Assembly: GCF_004684905.1 (NCBI RefSeq)
Contig: NZ_SRJC01000005.1
Coordinates: forward strand, 62,001 to 126,000
Source: Halobacillus salinus
GTDB taxonomy: Bacteria; Bacillota; Bacilli; Bacillales; Halobacillaceae
Direction of reading: 5' to 3'
DNA length: 64,000 nt
This document shows, one piece after another, positions 1 to 8,493 of this stretch. Both the position numbers and the translations under genes were made by a program. The notes beneath the pieces are model-generated. The model had not been told where the DNA came from and searched no databases. It worked only from the letters and a program-made list of their open reading frames with translations. The first letter of the stretch is position 1. Each line of letters starts with the position of its first letter.

Positions 1-154
1 CAAGACTCGGATGAGGAATGGATTCCTCTATCATGTTCACGACTTGTTTGCCTTCAGATTCGGCATTGTTCATCGCTTTATCCATAACTTTCAGACTCGA
101 CTGTTGCTTCAAGTCGACGGCACTCATCGCCATCGATAGCGCGGCGATATCCAT
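1..154 (-). CDS. yjfB: YjfB family putative motility protein (partial, 3' end outside window)
   Basis: Fifty-one N-terminal codons are visible and the rest lies before base 1. The protein begins MDIAALSMAMSAVDLKQQ and continues with an amphipathic helix containing ESEGKQVVNMIEES. This matches the short YjfB family (about 60 residues, often annotated as putative motility proteins). The ATG at 152-154 follows a strong ribosome binding site read on the minus strand (AAAGGGAGGGAATTAT). The biochemical role of the family is not established; the name comes from genomic association with motility genes. Nothing else of its operon is visible. A longer minus-strand reading frame starting near 339 is in a different frame and is a shadow. 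Confidence 0.8.
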   Translation of the reverse strand, partial: MDIAALSMAMSAVDLKQQSSLKVMDKAMNNAESEGKQVVNMIEESIPHPSL

Positions 155-339
155 ATAATTCCCTCCCTTTCTTTTCCTATCGGTTCCTCCATATATTCTA
201 TCAAGCAAAATACGACTAAGTTCGCGATTTTGAAATCTGTTGGAAAATGAGCCCGGGTTCTGTAAAATGAAAGATAACAACCTTTTAATAGTTTCAAAGC
301 GCGCGTGAACGGAAAAAAAGCGAGTAGAGGTGATGACAA

Positions 340-960
340 ATGAAATATCGTACAGCCGATGATTTAAGAGATTTATTATTAGAGGAACATGAATCTGTCG
401 TCAACCAGATTCCACAAGAGAAACTGGATGTGTACATCTACTTACATCAATTGTTTCAAGACACGTATGTACCGGATGACCATCTGTTCCGATTCGTCTT
501 CCGTAGTTTCTTCCGATTGGACAACCCTAGTCTGACGAGCGAATTCGAGGATGAGTACTTCAAACTGATGGAGAACCAGCGTGGTCAGGAACGTCCGAAT
601 ATTGTACGCATTACGAAGGATTTGTATGATGTCAAGAACCATAAAGGAAACCCGACAATGCAATTCCCGCTTGCAGCGGCAATGCTGCATACGATGAATC
701 CTGAATTCCCGACGTATGACGGTGACATTGTGAAAGCATTCGACTTTTCATCAACGTACCACTTATCTGGCTTCGATAAGAAGATGAAGCGGTACATGGA
801 ACAGTATCAGCACACATTCCGTACGTACAATCAGTTGCTTGAAGAAGAATCCCTTGAGCCGATCTTCAATCATTTTGATGAAAGATTCCGCGATTATGAT
901 CTTCCGAAAGTGAAGAAACTGGATCTGATTGTCGCTCAACTAGGAAACAAGCTTTCCTGA
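340..960 (+). CDS. Conserved protein of unknown function, possible HhH-glycosylase-like fold
   Basis: A 206-residue soluble protein that I do not recognise as a named family. It is largely helical and acidic, with no signal peptide or membrane segment. The central stretch around residues 110-130 contains MNPEFPTYDGDIVKAF. This resembles the NP.hPIYD..V.KAL motif seen in some helix-hairpin-helix glycosylase-like proteins, but that resemblance is only a hint. The ATG at 340 follows AGAGGTGATGACAA, a usable ribosome binding site. It is monocistronic, ends at a strong hairpin terminator, and is divergent from the yjfB-like gene. No function is assigned. Confidence 0.7.
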   Translation: MKYRTADDLRDLLLEEHESVVNQIPQEKLDVYIYLHQLFQDTYVPDDHLFRFVFRSFFRLDNPSLTSEFEDEYFKLMENQRGQERPNIVRITKDLYDVKNHKGNPTMQFPLAAAMLHTMNPEFPTYDGDIVKAFDFSSTYHLSGFDKKMKRYMEQYQHTFRTYNQLLEEESLEPIFNHFDERFRDYDLPKVKKLDLIVAQLGNKLS

Positions 961-968
961 TTGAAAGA

Positions 969-1003
969 AAACCCGGACTCTGAATAGAGAGTCCGGGTTT
1001 TCA
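969..1003 (+). terminator. Intrinsic terminator after the unknown 206-aa gene
   Basis: A 12-bp perfect stem (AAACCCGGACTC with GAGTCCGGGTTT) with an 8-nt loop lies 8 bases after the stop codon and is followed by T residues. Its stem resembles the second hairpin at 1155-1190. Confidence 0.85.
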
Positions 1004-1022
1004 GATTTTCGAGCAAGTATTG

Positions 1023-1140
1023 TCGGTTCTTCCAATTATGGTCCACACCTGAGTGGTTTCCACTCAAAGGTCAATGATGTTGTTCATGTAAAGTATTGCA
1101 AAGCGAGTTGTTTTCCAGACCACGAAGCACTATCTTACTG
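1023..1140. repeat. Decayed remnant of the 412-bp composite palindromic repeat
   Basis: This intergenic stretch keeps fragments of the composite found at 37564-37975 and, inverted, at 41632-42044. TCGGTTCTTC (1023-1032) is the left edge. GTCCACACCTGAGTGG (about 1041-1056) corresponds to the conserved 69-bp linker. AAAGCGAGTTGTTTTCCAGA (1100-1119) is the right end of the second palindrome. The bodies of both palindromes are deleted. The remnant lies between two related hairpins (969-1000 and 1155-1190). No gene is visible in 1004-1407. Confidence 0.7.
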
Positions 1141-1154
1141 TGCAGAATCGCTTC

Positions 1155-1192
1155 AAAAAGCCGGACTCCATTCCTAGAGTCCGGCTTTTTGA
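1155..1192. terminator. Bidirectional hairpin terminator
   Basis: A perfect 14-bp stem (AAAAAGCCGGACTC with GAGTCCGGCTTTTT) and an 8-nt loop, with T-tracts readable on both strands. No gene ends directly before it. Together with the hairpin at 969 it brackets the repeat remnant. Confidence 0.8.
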
Positions 1193-1245
1193 TTGAACAA
1201 GGCACTTTCGACAAAAATTTGTCAATCTATTCACACTCCAACAAG

Positions 1246-1274
1246 TTGCAATAAGATTCGTGCTTTAGTAACAT
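1246..1274 (+). promoter_or_regulatory. Candidate sigma-A promoter of the RND operon
   Basis: TTGCAA (1246-1251) and TAACAT (1269-1274) are separated by 17 bp, about 135 bp before the adaptor gene. The -10 is a weak match. A small inverted repeat TGAC-N6-GTCA at 1287-1300 lies just downstream and could be an operator for a TetR-type regulator. That is inference, since no regulator gene is adjacent. Confidence 0.35.
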
Positions 1275-1407
1275 TATCCTTAATTATGACTACTCGGTCA
1301 GCACTGTGAAAAGAAGTATGCAGGGACTTTTTTCGGAGAAACTAAATAGACAGATAAGTACGTGATTCATAGGGGCTAGAAGAGAGTGAAGGAGAGGAAG
1401 TCTGAAC

Positions 1408-2736
1408 ATGAAACGTTTCGTCGCGCTGATACTACTGATGACGGTTGTAGCCTGTTCAAACCAGGAAGCAGCCGAGGATAAAGAGCCACGAGTGACGCCG
1501 GTCGAAACCGCTGAGATTTCGAGGGGCGATTTTATTGTAGAAAGAGAGATTGTCGGACGTGCGACTACGGCCGAAACATCACAAGTCATTTCGGAAACTC
1601 CAGGGGAATTAGTATCACTGAAGTTTGAGAAGGGTGATCGTGTAGAGAAAGGCGACACGATCGGAGTAGTCGACCCAGGTTCAGGAGAGGACCAGATCGA
1701 ACTGCAACAGCTGGCTGTCCGCCAGGCGGAAAAGCAGTTGGAAAACGCCCGTATTTCAAAACAGCAAGCGGCACTGGGTGTCGAGAATGCAGAAGAGCAA
1801 GTTGAGCTTGCGAATAAAGCATCGAACGCAGAACAAAGTCAAACGAGCCAAGCCGTGAAAGCGGCAAAGCAACAGTATGAACAAGCCCAGGAACTGGCTA
1901 ATCAGACCCAGCAGCTCGTAGAGGAAGGTGTTGTACCAGAAAGTTTGGCTGTCCAGGCGCAGAATAGGGCCGACCAGGCACACGCTCAAGTCCAACAGCT
2001 TCAGGGACAACAGCCGCAATCATCGTCCGCAGTTGCTCAAGCAGAAGCCCAAGTAGACCAAGCGAACCAACAGCTCGAGCAAGCTCAAAATGCCGTTGAG
2101 CAGGCGGAGTTGCAGGTAGAACAGGCGAATGTGCAATTGCAGCAGGCAAAAGATCAAACTGCTAACCAAGCGGTCACAGCGCAAGCTTCCGGAGAATTGT
2201 CCACTTTGAATGCGAGTGTTGGTGACTTTGTCACGAATCAGCAACCGTTTGCTTCGATTGTAGGATTGAACCCGATGACCGTCACGGCTTCCCTTACACC
2301 AGAACAACTCTCGCTGTTTAAAAAAGGGGAGGAGCTCGAGGTGCAGGTGGATTCGATCGACCAAAAGGTGACGTCTACGATTAATTATATAAGTTCTGTT
2401 CCGGATGATACCGGTTTGTACCCCGTCGAGGCGACGGTTCCGAATGATGACGAGAACATAAAGCCAGGCATGATGGCAACTTTCCTTTTACCAGAGATCG
2501 TAGTCGAGAGTTCACTGATTGTCCCGACGGATGCCGTTGTTGAAAACGGTGGAGAAGCGTATCTCTATCATGTAGTGGATGAAAAGGCAGTCCGCGTTGA
2601 TGTGAAGATTCTTGAAGCACAGACGGATAAGATGGCTATTGAGGCGGATCTTCCGAAACAAGCGGAAGTCATCACTTCAGGCCAGCTGACACTGACCGAT
2701 GGCGGACAAGTGTCCATCATGAAGGAGGACGCTTAA
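1408..2736 (+). CDS. RND efflux periplasmic-adaptor-type lipoprotein (HlyD/MFP family)
   Basis: A 442-residue membrane fusion protein. The N-terminus is a lipoprotein signal with lipobox VVAC (Cys16), so in a Gram-positive it would be anchored on the outer face of the membrane. A biotinyl-lipoyl half-motif (GELVSLKFEKGDRVEKGD, about residues 66-83) is followed by a very long Gln/Ala-rich coiled-coil hairpin (about 95-255), the second lipoyl half, a beta-barrel and a membrane-proximal domain. The ATG at 1408 follows GGAGAGGAAGTCTGAAC. It is separated from the pump gene by one base and its 3' end carries that gene's ribosome binding site, so the two should be co-translated. The hairpin is unusually long for an adaptor without an outer-membrane channel partner. 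Confidence 0.88.
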   Translation: MKRFVALILLMTVVACSNQEAAEDKEPRVTPVETAEISRGDFIVEREIVGRATTAETSQVISETPGELVSLKFEKGDRVEKGDTIGVVDPGSGEDQIELQQLAVRQAEKQLENARISKQQAALGVENAEEQVELANKASNAEQSQTSQAVKAAKQQYEQAQELANQTQQLVEEGVVPESLAVQAQNRADQAHAQVQQLQGQQPQSSSAVAQAEAQVDQANQQLEQAQNAVEQAELQVEQANVQLQQAKDQTANQAVTAQASGELSTLNASVGDFVTNQQPFASIVGLNPMTVTASLTPEQLSLFKKGEELEVQVDSIDQKVTSTINYISSVPDDTGLYPVEATVPNDDENIKPGMMATFLLPEIVVESSLIVPTDAVVENGGEAYLYHVVDEKAVRVDVKILEAQTDKMAIEADLPKQAEVITSGQLTLTDGGQVSIMKEDA

Positions 2737-2737
2737 C

Positions 2738-5700
2738 GTGAATTTGGTCAACTTATCCGTCAAGCGTCCTGTCGGCGTTATCATGATTGTCGTGGCTTTA
2801 CTCGGCCTCGGCTTCGTGTCGCTTAGAAGTTTGACGATCGACTTATATCCGGAAATCGAACTGCCGATTGCCGTTGTGTCGACGAGCTATGAAGGGGCAG
2901 CTCCGCAGGAAGTAGAGAAACTGGTGAGCCGGCCGGTAGAGTCCTCCGTCAGTTCGATTGAGGGACTTGAAGTGTTGCAATCCCAGTCTCAAGCGGGCTC
3001 CTCTCTTGTACTTATGCAATTCAATACGGGCGTCAATTTGGACAGCACGCTGCTCGAAGTCCGCGAGAAAGTCGATCAGGCTCAGGGCATTCTCCCGGAT
3101 GGAGCAGGCGAACCGAACGTGCTTCGCTTCGACCCCGGACAGCTTCCAATCATGAACATAGGCTTATCCGGTGACACACCAGAAGAGCTGCAGCAAGTGG
3201 CGGAAAACCGGATTGTCCCTTTTCTTGAACGACAGTCAGGTGTTGCCTCTGTCGGTATTGAAGGAGGTAAAATCCGGGAAGTTCAAGTCTTGGTCGACCG
3301 AGCTCAACTTTCCCAGTACGGACTGAACTCCCAGACAATCGTCCAGACACTGACGACTTCGAATCAATCGGCTTCAGCCGGAGCGATTGAAAAAGGGAAG
3401 AAAGATTTACAGATCCGTCTAGAAGGCGAGTTCGACTCGATTGAAGACGTCGAAAACACGATTATCCAGTCTCAGACTGGTGCGCGCGTGAAGCTCGGTC
3501 AAATCGCAGATGTCGAAGATACGCTTGTAAACTCGAATTCCATTTCGAAAGTGAACGGCGAGCCGTCTGTCGTACTTTCGATTTTGAAAAAGACAGATGC
3601 CAACACCGTCGAGACTGCCGATGAAGTACGCGCAGCGATTGAGGAATTACGAGCGGATCTTCCGGAAGAGGTAGGGACGAGCGTCATTCTAGATACCTCT
3701 GAATTTATCAAAACATCGATCAACAGCGTCGTATGGAACATTCTCCTAGGTGGCGTCTTTTCTGTGCTTGTTTTGTTACTATTTTTGAAGAGTGTACGTG
3801 CAACGCTTGTTATCGGCTTATCTATACCGATTGCGATCATCTCGACGTTCACGCTCATGTACTTCACTGGCGAGACGTTGAACGTGCTTACGATGGGAGG
3901 GCTCGCCCTCGGAATCGGGATGATGGTCGACAGCTCGATTGTTATCTTAGAAAATATCGTCAGCTACAGGCAGCAAGGATATACGATGGTAGAAGCGGCG
4001 AAGCAAGGGGCCTCCGAACTTGCGCCTGCCGTTATCGCCTCTGCGACGACGACACTCGTTGTCTTCCTGCCGATCATTTTCGTTGAAGGGATTGCGTCCG
4101 AGCTGTTCACACCGCTCGCGCTCGTGATCATGTTCGCTTTGATTGCCTCACTTGCGGTGTCGGTGACCTTGATTCCGATGCTCTCGTCTAAGTTATTGAC
4201 GAAACCACTCCAAATGAGTGGACGTCGTTACTGGTTCGACCGCTTCATGGAAAAAGTGAACGATCGCTACCGGTCGTTGCTGCGCTTCGTATTGAAGTGG
4301 AGAAAGTCGACGGTGTTGGTGACCCTTCTCTTAGTAGTAGGGAGTGGTGCACTTGTACCGCTGATCGGAACGGAATTCATTCCAGCATCTGACCAAGGAC
4401 AGATTACGATGCGCGTCAACATGCCAGAGGGAACTTCCATCGATGAAACAGAACAACTGACCAATACCGTTGATGAGAGACTCAGTGAATATAGCGACAT
4501 CATTGATGTCAGCTACGTCACCATTGGTGGTGGAGGGATGACGGGCATCGGCAACGGATCGTCCGACTTCGCTTCCTATACAATCGAGCTCATCGATCCT
4601 GGGGACCGGGAGCGGACGACGGCTCAAATGGTCGAACAACTTCAAGAATCGGTATCCGACATTCCAGGAGCAGACATCCAAGTCAGTGAAATGGATGCCG
4701 GCCTCGGTACAGGTGCGCCACTTCAAGTGCAGCTGAACGGAACCGAATACGAAGTCCTCGACCAGATCGCTGGCCAAGTTGCCTATGTCATGAACCAAGT
4801 CGACGGTGTCAGCAATGCGACTTCCTCAACCGACGAAGGCAGACCGGAATTGCAGATCGACGTCAACCGTGAGAAAGCAGCGCAATATGGTTTGAGCTAT
4901 CAAGAAGTGATCGGTCAAGTGCGCCTTGGATTCAACGGTCAAATCGCGACCCGTTACCGTAATGGAAGCGACGAGATCGATGTGCGTTTGATTTTACCGG
5001 AAGAACAGCGTCAAACCATCGCAGACCTTGAAGGAATGTCGGTCCAGACACCGACTGGAAGCTTGATTCCTCTTGCGACGATCGCAAACTTGGAACAGGT
5101 GCAAGGTCCGGTTACGCTGCTCAGACAGGACCAGCAGCCGCAGGTGAACGTTGAGGCGGAAGTTGTCGGACAGGATCTCGGTACGGCGACCGAAGAAGTC
5201 CGTGCAGAGCTTGAGCGCTTGAATTTTCCTGATGGCTATTCGTATGAAATAGGTGGACAGGCACAGGATATGCAGGAAGCGTTCGGTGATTTGTCGCTCG
5301 CCTTACTATTCTCGATATTCCTCGTTTATGCAGTCATGGCGATCCAGTTCGAGAACTTCCTGTTCCCGTTCATCATCATGTTCTCGCTGCCGGCAACCAT
5401 CATCGGCATCACGGTAGGGCTCTTCATTACCGGCCTGCCATTCAGTCTGCCGGCGTTCGTCGGGATCATCATGCTCGCCGGAATCGTCGTCAACAACGCC
5501 ATCGTGCTTGTCGACTATATCAACATTCTGAGGAGTAAATCCTACGACCGCTATGAAGCAATTCTCGAAGCAGGTCCGAACCGATTGCGTCCGATTCTGA
5601 TGACGACGCTGACGACCGTACTCGGAATGGTGCCACTTGCGATCGGCATCGGCCGCGGTGCAGAAGCTCAGCAGCCACTTGCTGTCACGATCATCTTCGG

Positions 5701-5806
5701 TCTGACGGTATCTAGCTTCTTTACGCTGATTCTCATTCCGGTCGTGTACACGTATTTCGATGATTTATCCAATAAGATCACAGGCTTCTTCCGTAAGCGT
5801 GTGTAG
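2738..5806 (+). CDS. RND family multidrug/lipopeptide efflux pump (HAE1/SwrC-like)
   Basis: A 1022-residue proton-driven resistance-nodulation-division transporter with the AcrB layout: TM1 near residues 10-30, a large extracytoplasmic loop, TM2-6 (about 330-480) with the GGLALGIGMMVDSSIVILEN segment carrying the charged relay, a second loop, then TM8-12 ending with AGIVVNNAIVLVDY. It starts at GTG 2738, one base after the adaptor's stop, using GAAGGAGGAC inside that gene. In Bacillus the homologue SwrC (YerP) exports surfactin and gives resistance to lipopeptides; whether this pump shares that substrate is inference. An intrinsic terminator follows. Confidence 0.92.
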   Translation: MNLVNLSVKRPVGVIMIVVALLGLGFVSLRSLTIDLYPEIELPIAVVSTSYEGAAPQEVEKLVSRPVESSVSSIEGLEVLQSQSQAGSSLVLMQFNTGVNLDSTLLEVREKVDQAQGILPDGAGEPNVLRFDPGQLPIMNIGLSGDTPEELQQVAENRIVPFLERQSGVASVGIEGGKIREVQVLVDRAQLSQYGLNSQTIVQTLTTSNQSASAGAIEKGKKDLQIRLEGEFDSIEDVENTIIQSQTGARVKLGQIADVEDTLVNSNSISKVNGEPSVVLSILKKTDANTVETADEVRAAIEELRADLPEEVGTSVILDTSEFIKTSINSVVWNILLGGVFSVLVLLLFLKSVRATLVIGLSIPIAIISTFTLMYFTGETLNVLTMGGLALGIGMMVDSSIVILENIVSYRQQGYTMVEAAKQGASELAPAVIASATTTLVVFLPIIFVEGIASELFTPLALVIMFALIASLAVSVTLIPMLSSKLLTKPLQMSGRRYWFDRFMEKVNDRYRSLLRFVLKWRKSTVLVTLLLVVGSGALVPLIGTEFIPASDQGQITMRVNMPEGTSIDETEQLTNTVDERLSEYSDIIDVSYVTIGGGGMTGIGNGSSDFASYTIELIDPGDRERTTAQMVEQLQESVSDIPGADIQVSEMDAGLGTGAPLQVQLNGTEYEVLDQIAGQVAYVMNQVDGVSNATSSTDEGRPELQIDVNREKAAQYGLSYQEVIGQVRLGFNGQIATRYRNGSDEIDVRLILPEEQRQTIADLEGMSVQTPTGSLIPLATIANLEQVQGPVTLLRQDQQPQVNVEAEVVGQDLGTATEEVRAELERLNFPDGYSYEIGGQAQDMQEAFGDLSLALLFSIFLVYAVMAIQFENFLFPFIIMFSLPATIIGITVGLFITGLPFSLPAFVGIIMLAGIVVNNAIVLVDYINILRSKSYDRYEAILEAGPNRLRPILMTTLTTVLGMVPLAIGIGRGAEAQQPLAVTIIFGLTVSSFFTLILIPVVYTYFDDLSNKITGFFRKRV

Positions 5807-5814
5807 ATGGTATA

Positions 5815-5848
5815 AGCACTTTGCTCACAGCAGCAAAGTGCTTTTTTA
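5815..5848 (+). terminator. Intrinsic terminator of the RND operon
   Basis: An 11-bp stem (AGCACTTTGCT with AGCAAAGTGCT) and a 6-nt loop, followed by TTTTTTA, 8 bases after the pump stop codon. Confidence 0.9.
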
Positions 5849-5932
5849 TATTTTTTTTTAGAAAAAAGTGATCCAATCTCCTTTCTGTTTCGATAGCTAT
5901 ACAAGAAAACACATAACAAAGGAGAGAGATTC

Positions 5933-7252
5933 ATGAAAAACGTAAAACGTATCTTGATCTCGTTACTAGCTATTATGATGCTCGTCCCATCTGTTGCCAT
6001 GGCGAACGGTACTACAACCGTCAAAACCCCTGGATCTGATTTGAGAGCAACACTCGATCAGCTTTTATCGGAACACTTCGTTTTGGCAACAACATACATG
6101 ATGAAATCTTATGATGAAGCGCCAGATCGTGATGCCGTTTGGGAGAAGCTCGATCAAAACGCGGCTGACATGACACCGGCGATTGCCTCAGTTTATGGAG
6201 AGGAAGCGGCTAAGCAGTTCGAAGAGATTTTCCGTGGCCATAACGACTATGCCGATGGATTCGTAGAAGCAGCTAAGAATAATGATGAGGAAGCTCGCAA
6301 AATGGCCGAGCAGGAAGTCGATGAATTCGTCAATGAATTCGGAAGTTTCCTAGCGACCGCTACAGAAGGGAACCTTCCTGAAGACGCTGCGAAGCAAGTA
6401 CTAGCTGCGCATGAAGAAGATGTACTGAAAGTCTTTGATCACTATGTAAATGAAGAATACCAACAATCTTATCAAGCATTCCGTGACGGATTCCACCGTA
6501 TGTTCGACATCAGTGAAGCCTTGTCTTCTGCGATTGTCACACAAATGCCGGATAAGTTTGAACAAACAAAAGCAGACACACCAGCAGCGGATCTGCGTTC
6601 GAATCTGAATGCCCTAGCTTCTGAACACTTCGCACTAGCCGTGTTGGAGATGCAGAAAGGCTACAACCAATCAGCTGACTATGATTTCGTAACATGGGCG
6701 GAGAACGAACATACCGCTGAATTCAAAGCAGCGATCGCTTCCTTGTACGGGGAAGAAGGAGCGGCTCAATTTGAAAAAGTATGGCAGCAAGATCATATCA
6801 ATGCACAATCAGACGTCGTAACTGCTACACTGGAAGAAGATGAAGAAGCACGCCAAATGGCAGAAGACAGCCTAATGACTTTCGCTGAGGACTTCGGGGC
6901 ATTTCTAGCGACAGCAACAGAAGGAAACCTACCGGAAGACGCAGCAACAGAAGCTGTCTGGAAGCATGAAGAACAAGTATTGCAGACATTCGACCAATAC
7001 GTATCAGAAGACTATGCAGCATCTTATGATACTTTCCGTGAAGGATACGGGTTCATGTTCGGCATCGGAGAAACGTTAGGAGATGCGATTGTGAAGCAAA
7101 TGCCTGATCAGTTCGCTCAAGATCAAATGCCAGAAGAAATGCCGGACACCGGAATGGGCGGCATGAGTGACCATAACTCCACATTGATTTGGACAGCCTT
7201 CGGACTGTTTGCACTGGTATCTGCCGGAATCGTCTATCGTAAGAAAGCCTAA
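5933..7252 (+). CDS. Secreted surface protein with two copies of a helical domain and an MPDTG sorting signal
   Basis: A 439-residue exported protein with a signal peptide (about 1-25, ending VAMA). It has two tandem copies of a roughly 175-residue all-helical domain (about 34-208 and 217-394). Both copies share LR..L..L.SEHF.LA near the start, GEE.A.QFE.., FLATATEGNLPEDAA, and an F..M.......A.IV.QMPD.F ending. The C-terminus has MPDTG (403-407), a hydrophobic segment (about 416-433) and a YRKKA tail, which is the layout of a sortase substrate with Met in place of the usual Leu. Similar helical domains occur in Bacillaceae hypothetical proteins, and I know no assigned function. The sortase gene follows 27 bases later, so it is probably the dedicated substrate. 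The ribosome binding site is AAAGGAGAGAG before ATG. Confidence 0.85.
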   Translation: MKNVKRILISLLAIMMLVPSVAMANGTTTVKTPGSDLRATLDQLLSEHFVLATTYMMKSYDEAPDRDAVWEKLDQNAADMTPAIASVYGEEAAKQFEEIFRGHNDYADGFVEAAKNNDEEARKMAEQEVDEFVNEFGSFLATATEGNLPEDAAKQVLAAHEEDVLKVFDHYVNEEYQQSYQAFRDGFHRMFDISEALSSAIVTQMPDKFEQTKADTPAADLRSNLNALASEHFALAVLEMQKGYNQSADYDFVTWAENEHTAEFKAAIASLYGEEGAAQFEKVWQQDHINAQSDVVTATLEEDEEARQMAEDSLMTFAEDFGAFLATATEGNLPEDAATEAVWKHEEQVLQTFDQYVSEDYAASYDTFREGYGFMFGIGETLGDAIVKQMPDQFAQDQMPEEMPDTGMGGMSDHNSTLIWTAFGLFALVSAGIVYRKKA

Positions 7253-7279
7253 TTTTTTTGATAAAAGGGGGAAGGGACA

Positions 7280-8236
7280 ATGAAGTTGAATTGGAGGCTA
7301 TATTTCACCGTCATGGGCTTGATTGCCCTTTTCCTGGTCATATATGAAACGAATGCGTGGGCGGTTTGGACAAAAGAGGACACACAGGTCGTCCGAGTCG
7401 AAAACCCTCAGTCGCAATCAGCTCCTGAAGAGAAACAGAAAGAAATCCTAGAAGGTGAATTCACCGTCATCAATAAAGATGAGAATATGAATGACGAGAA
7501 GGTCGTCAAGAACGAAAAGCAAGCCGAAGAAGGCATCATTCCGACCCGCATCCGGATTCCCTCCATTGACGTCGATGCCAAAATCGAAAGTGTAGGTGTC
7601 CTCGACAACGGAGAAATGGGCGTTCCTGAAGATCCATTGAAAGCCGGTTGGTTCGAACCAGGCACCCAGCCAGGTAATCGAGGGAATGCGGTAATCGCCG
7701 GACACGTAGATAGCAAAACGGGTCCTGCTGTCTTCTATCACTTAGACCAAATGAAAAAAGGCGATGAATTCACCGTCACTGGAAAAGACGGAAAAGAGAA
7801 AACGTATGTCGTACAAAAACTGGAGAGCTACCCGCAATACAACTCTCCAATTGAGAAGATCTTCGGATCGACGAATGAAAAGCGGTTGAACCTGATTACA
7901 TGTACAGGCGAATTCATCCGCGACAAAGGTGGACACCAGGATCGTCTTGTTGTCTACTCGACATTGAAAGAACCAAAAGAGACCGTTCCTTCGCCGACGA
8001 ACGTGCAAGTGAGCGGAGCATTCCTCACTTGGTATGCCGTCAGAGAAGACGACATCGCCGGATACCGTGTGTATGAGAGCCGCGACGGAGGCGAAACCTT
8101 CGACAAGGTCGCAAGCGTCTCCCAACATGAAAGAAAAGCATACTCCGAACCGAAAGCGAGTGAGTATGAATACTATGTAACGGCGGTCAATAAAGATGGA
8201 ACAGAATCAGAGCCATCCACTATAGCAGGAGAATGA
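7280..8236 (+). CDS. Class-F-like sortase with C-terminal fibronectin type III domain
   Basis: A 318-residue protein with an N-terminal membrane anchor (about 9-30), a charged linker, a sortase domain (about 86-230) and a fibronectin III domain (about 234-318). The catalytic residues are all present: His142 in IAGHVDS, Cys208 in LITCTGEF, and Arg222 in QDRLVVYS. It joins surface protein to peptidoglycan or another nucleophile by transpeptidation outside the membrane. The class F assignment follows from motif style and chain length and is tentative. The domain fusion is clearly visible: the final part contains FLTWYAVREDDIAGYRVYES, a typical FN3 pattern. It is preceded by GGGGGAAGGGACA and lies in one operon with its likely MPDTG substrate. 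Confidence 0.85.
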   Translation: MKLNWRLYFTVMGLIALFLVIYETNAWAVWTKEDTQVVRVENPQSQSAPEEKQKEILEGEFTVINKDENMNDEKVVKNEKQAEEGIIPTRIRIPSIDVDAKIESVGVLDNGEMGVPEDPLKAGWFEPGTQPGNRGNAVIAGHVDSKTGPAVFYHLDQMKKGDEFTVTGKDGKEKTYVVQKLESYPQYNSPIEKIFGSTNEKRLNLITCTGEFIRDKGGHQDRLVVYSTLKEPKETVPSPTNVQVSGAFLTWYAVREDDIAGYRVYESRDGGETFDKVASVSQHERKAYSEPKASEYEYYVTAVNKDGTESEPSTIAGE

Positions 8237-8239
8237 CCC

Positions 8240-8493
8240 GTAGGACGTGGGGTCAGGGAATCCGTCCCATCTGGCAGTTTGATGGATAAATACTGTTTTT
8301 CGTAGATAAGTCAGCTACGAAGAACCCCAAGCCATATCGTTAATGGCTCGCTTACCCTGATTGATATACCTTTCAATTCGAAGATAAACAAAGAGCCGGA
8401 CATCAATGTCCGCCTCCATTCAAAAAGGCAGCCACCTGCGAAGTGGCTGCCTTTTTTCTATTTGGGACAGAGAGCCTGACCCCACGTCCCTAC
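8240..8493. repeat. 254-bp element with inverted ends filling the gap between two convergent genes
   Basis: The left end GTAGGACGTGGGGTCAGG (8240-8257) is the inverse of the right end CCTGACCCCACGTCCCTAC (8475-8493) apart from one inserted base. Inner GTCCCA (8264-8269) and TGGGAC (8463-8468) also pair. The element starts 3 bases after the sortase stop codon and ends at the base before the bmrA stop codon. It contains the hairpin at 8422-8456 and no ORF. The ends resemble REP-type palindromes of Bacillaceae. Confidence 0.7.
8422..8458. terminator. Bidirectional terminator between the sortase and bmrA operons
   Basis: A perfect 14-bp stem (AAAAAGGCAGCCAC with GTGGCTGCCTTTTT) and a 7-nt loop. 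It has T residues on both strands, so it can end both convergent operons. Confidence 0.85.

Noticed and set aside
442-690. Opposite-strand frames inside coding genes, for example this 82-codon one
   Set aside because: They are shadows of a well-supported gene on the other strand and lack ribosome binding sites.
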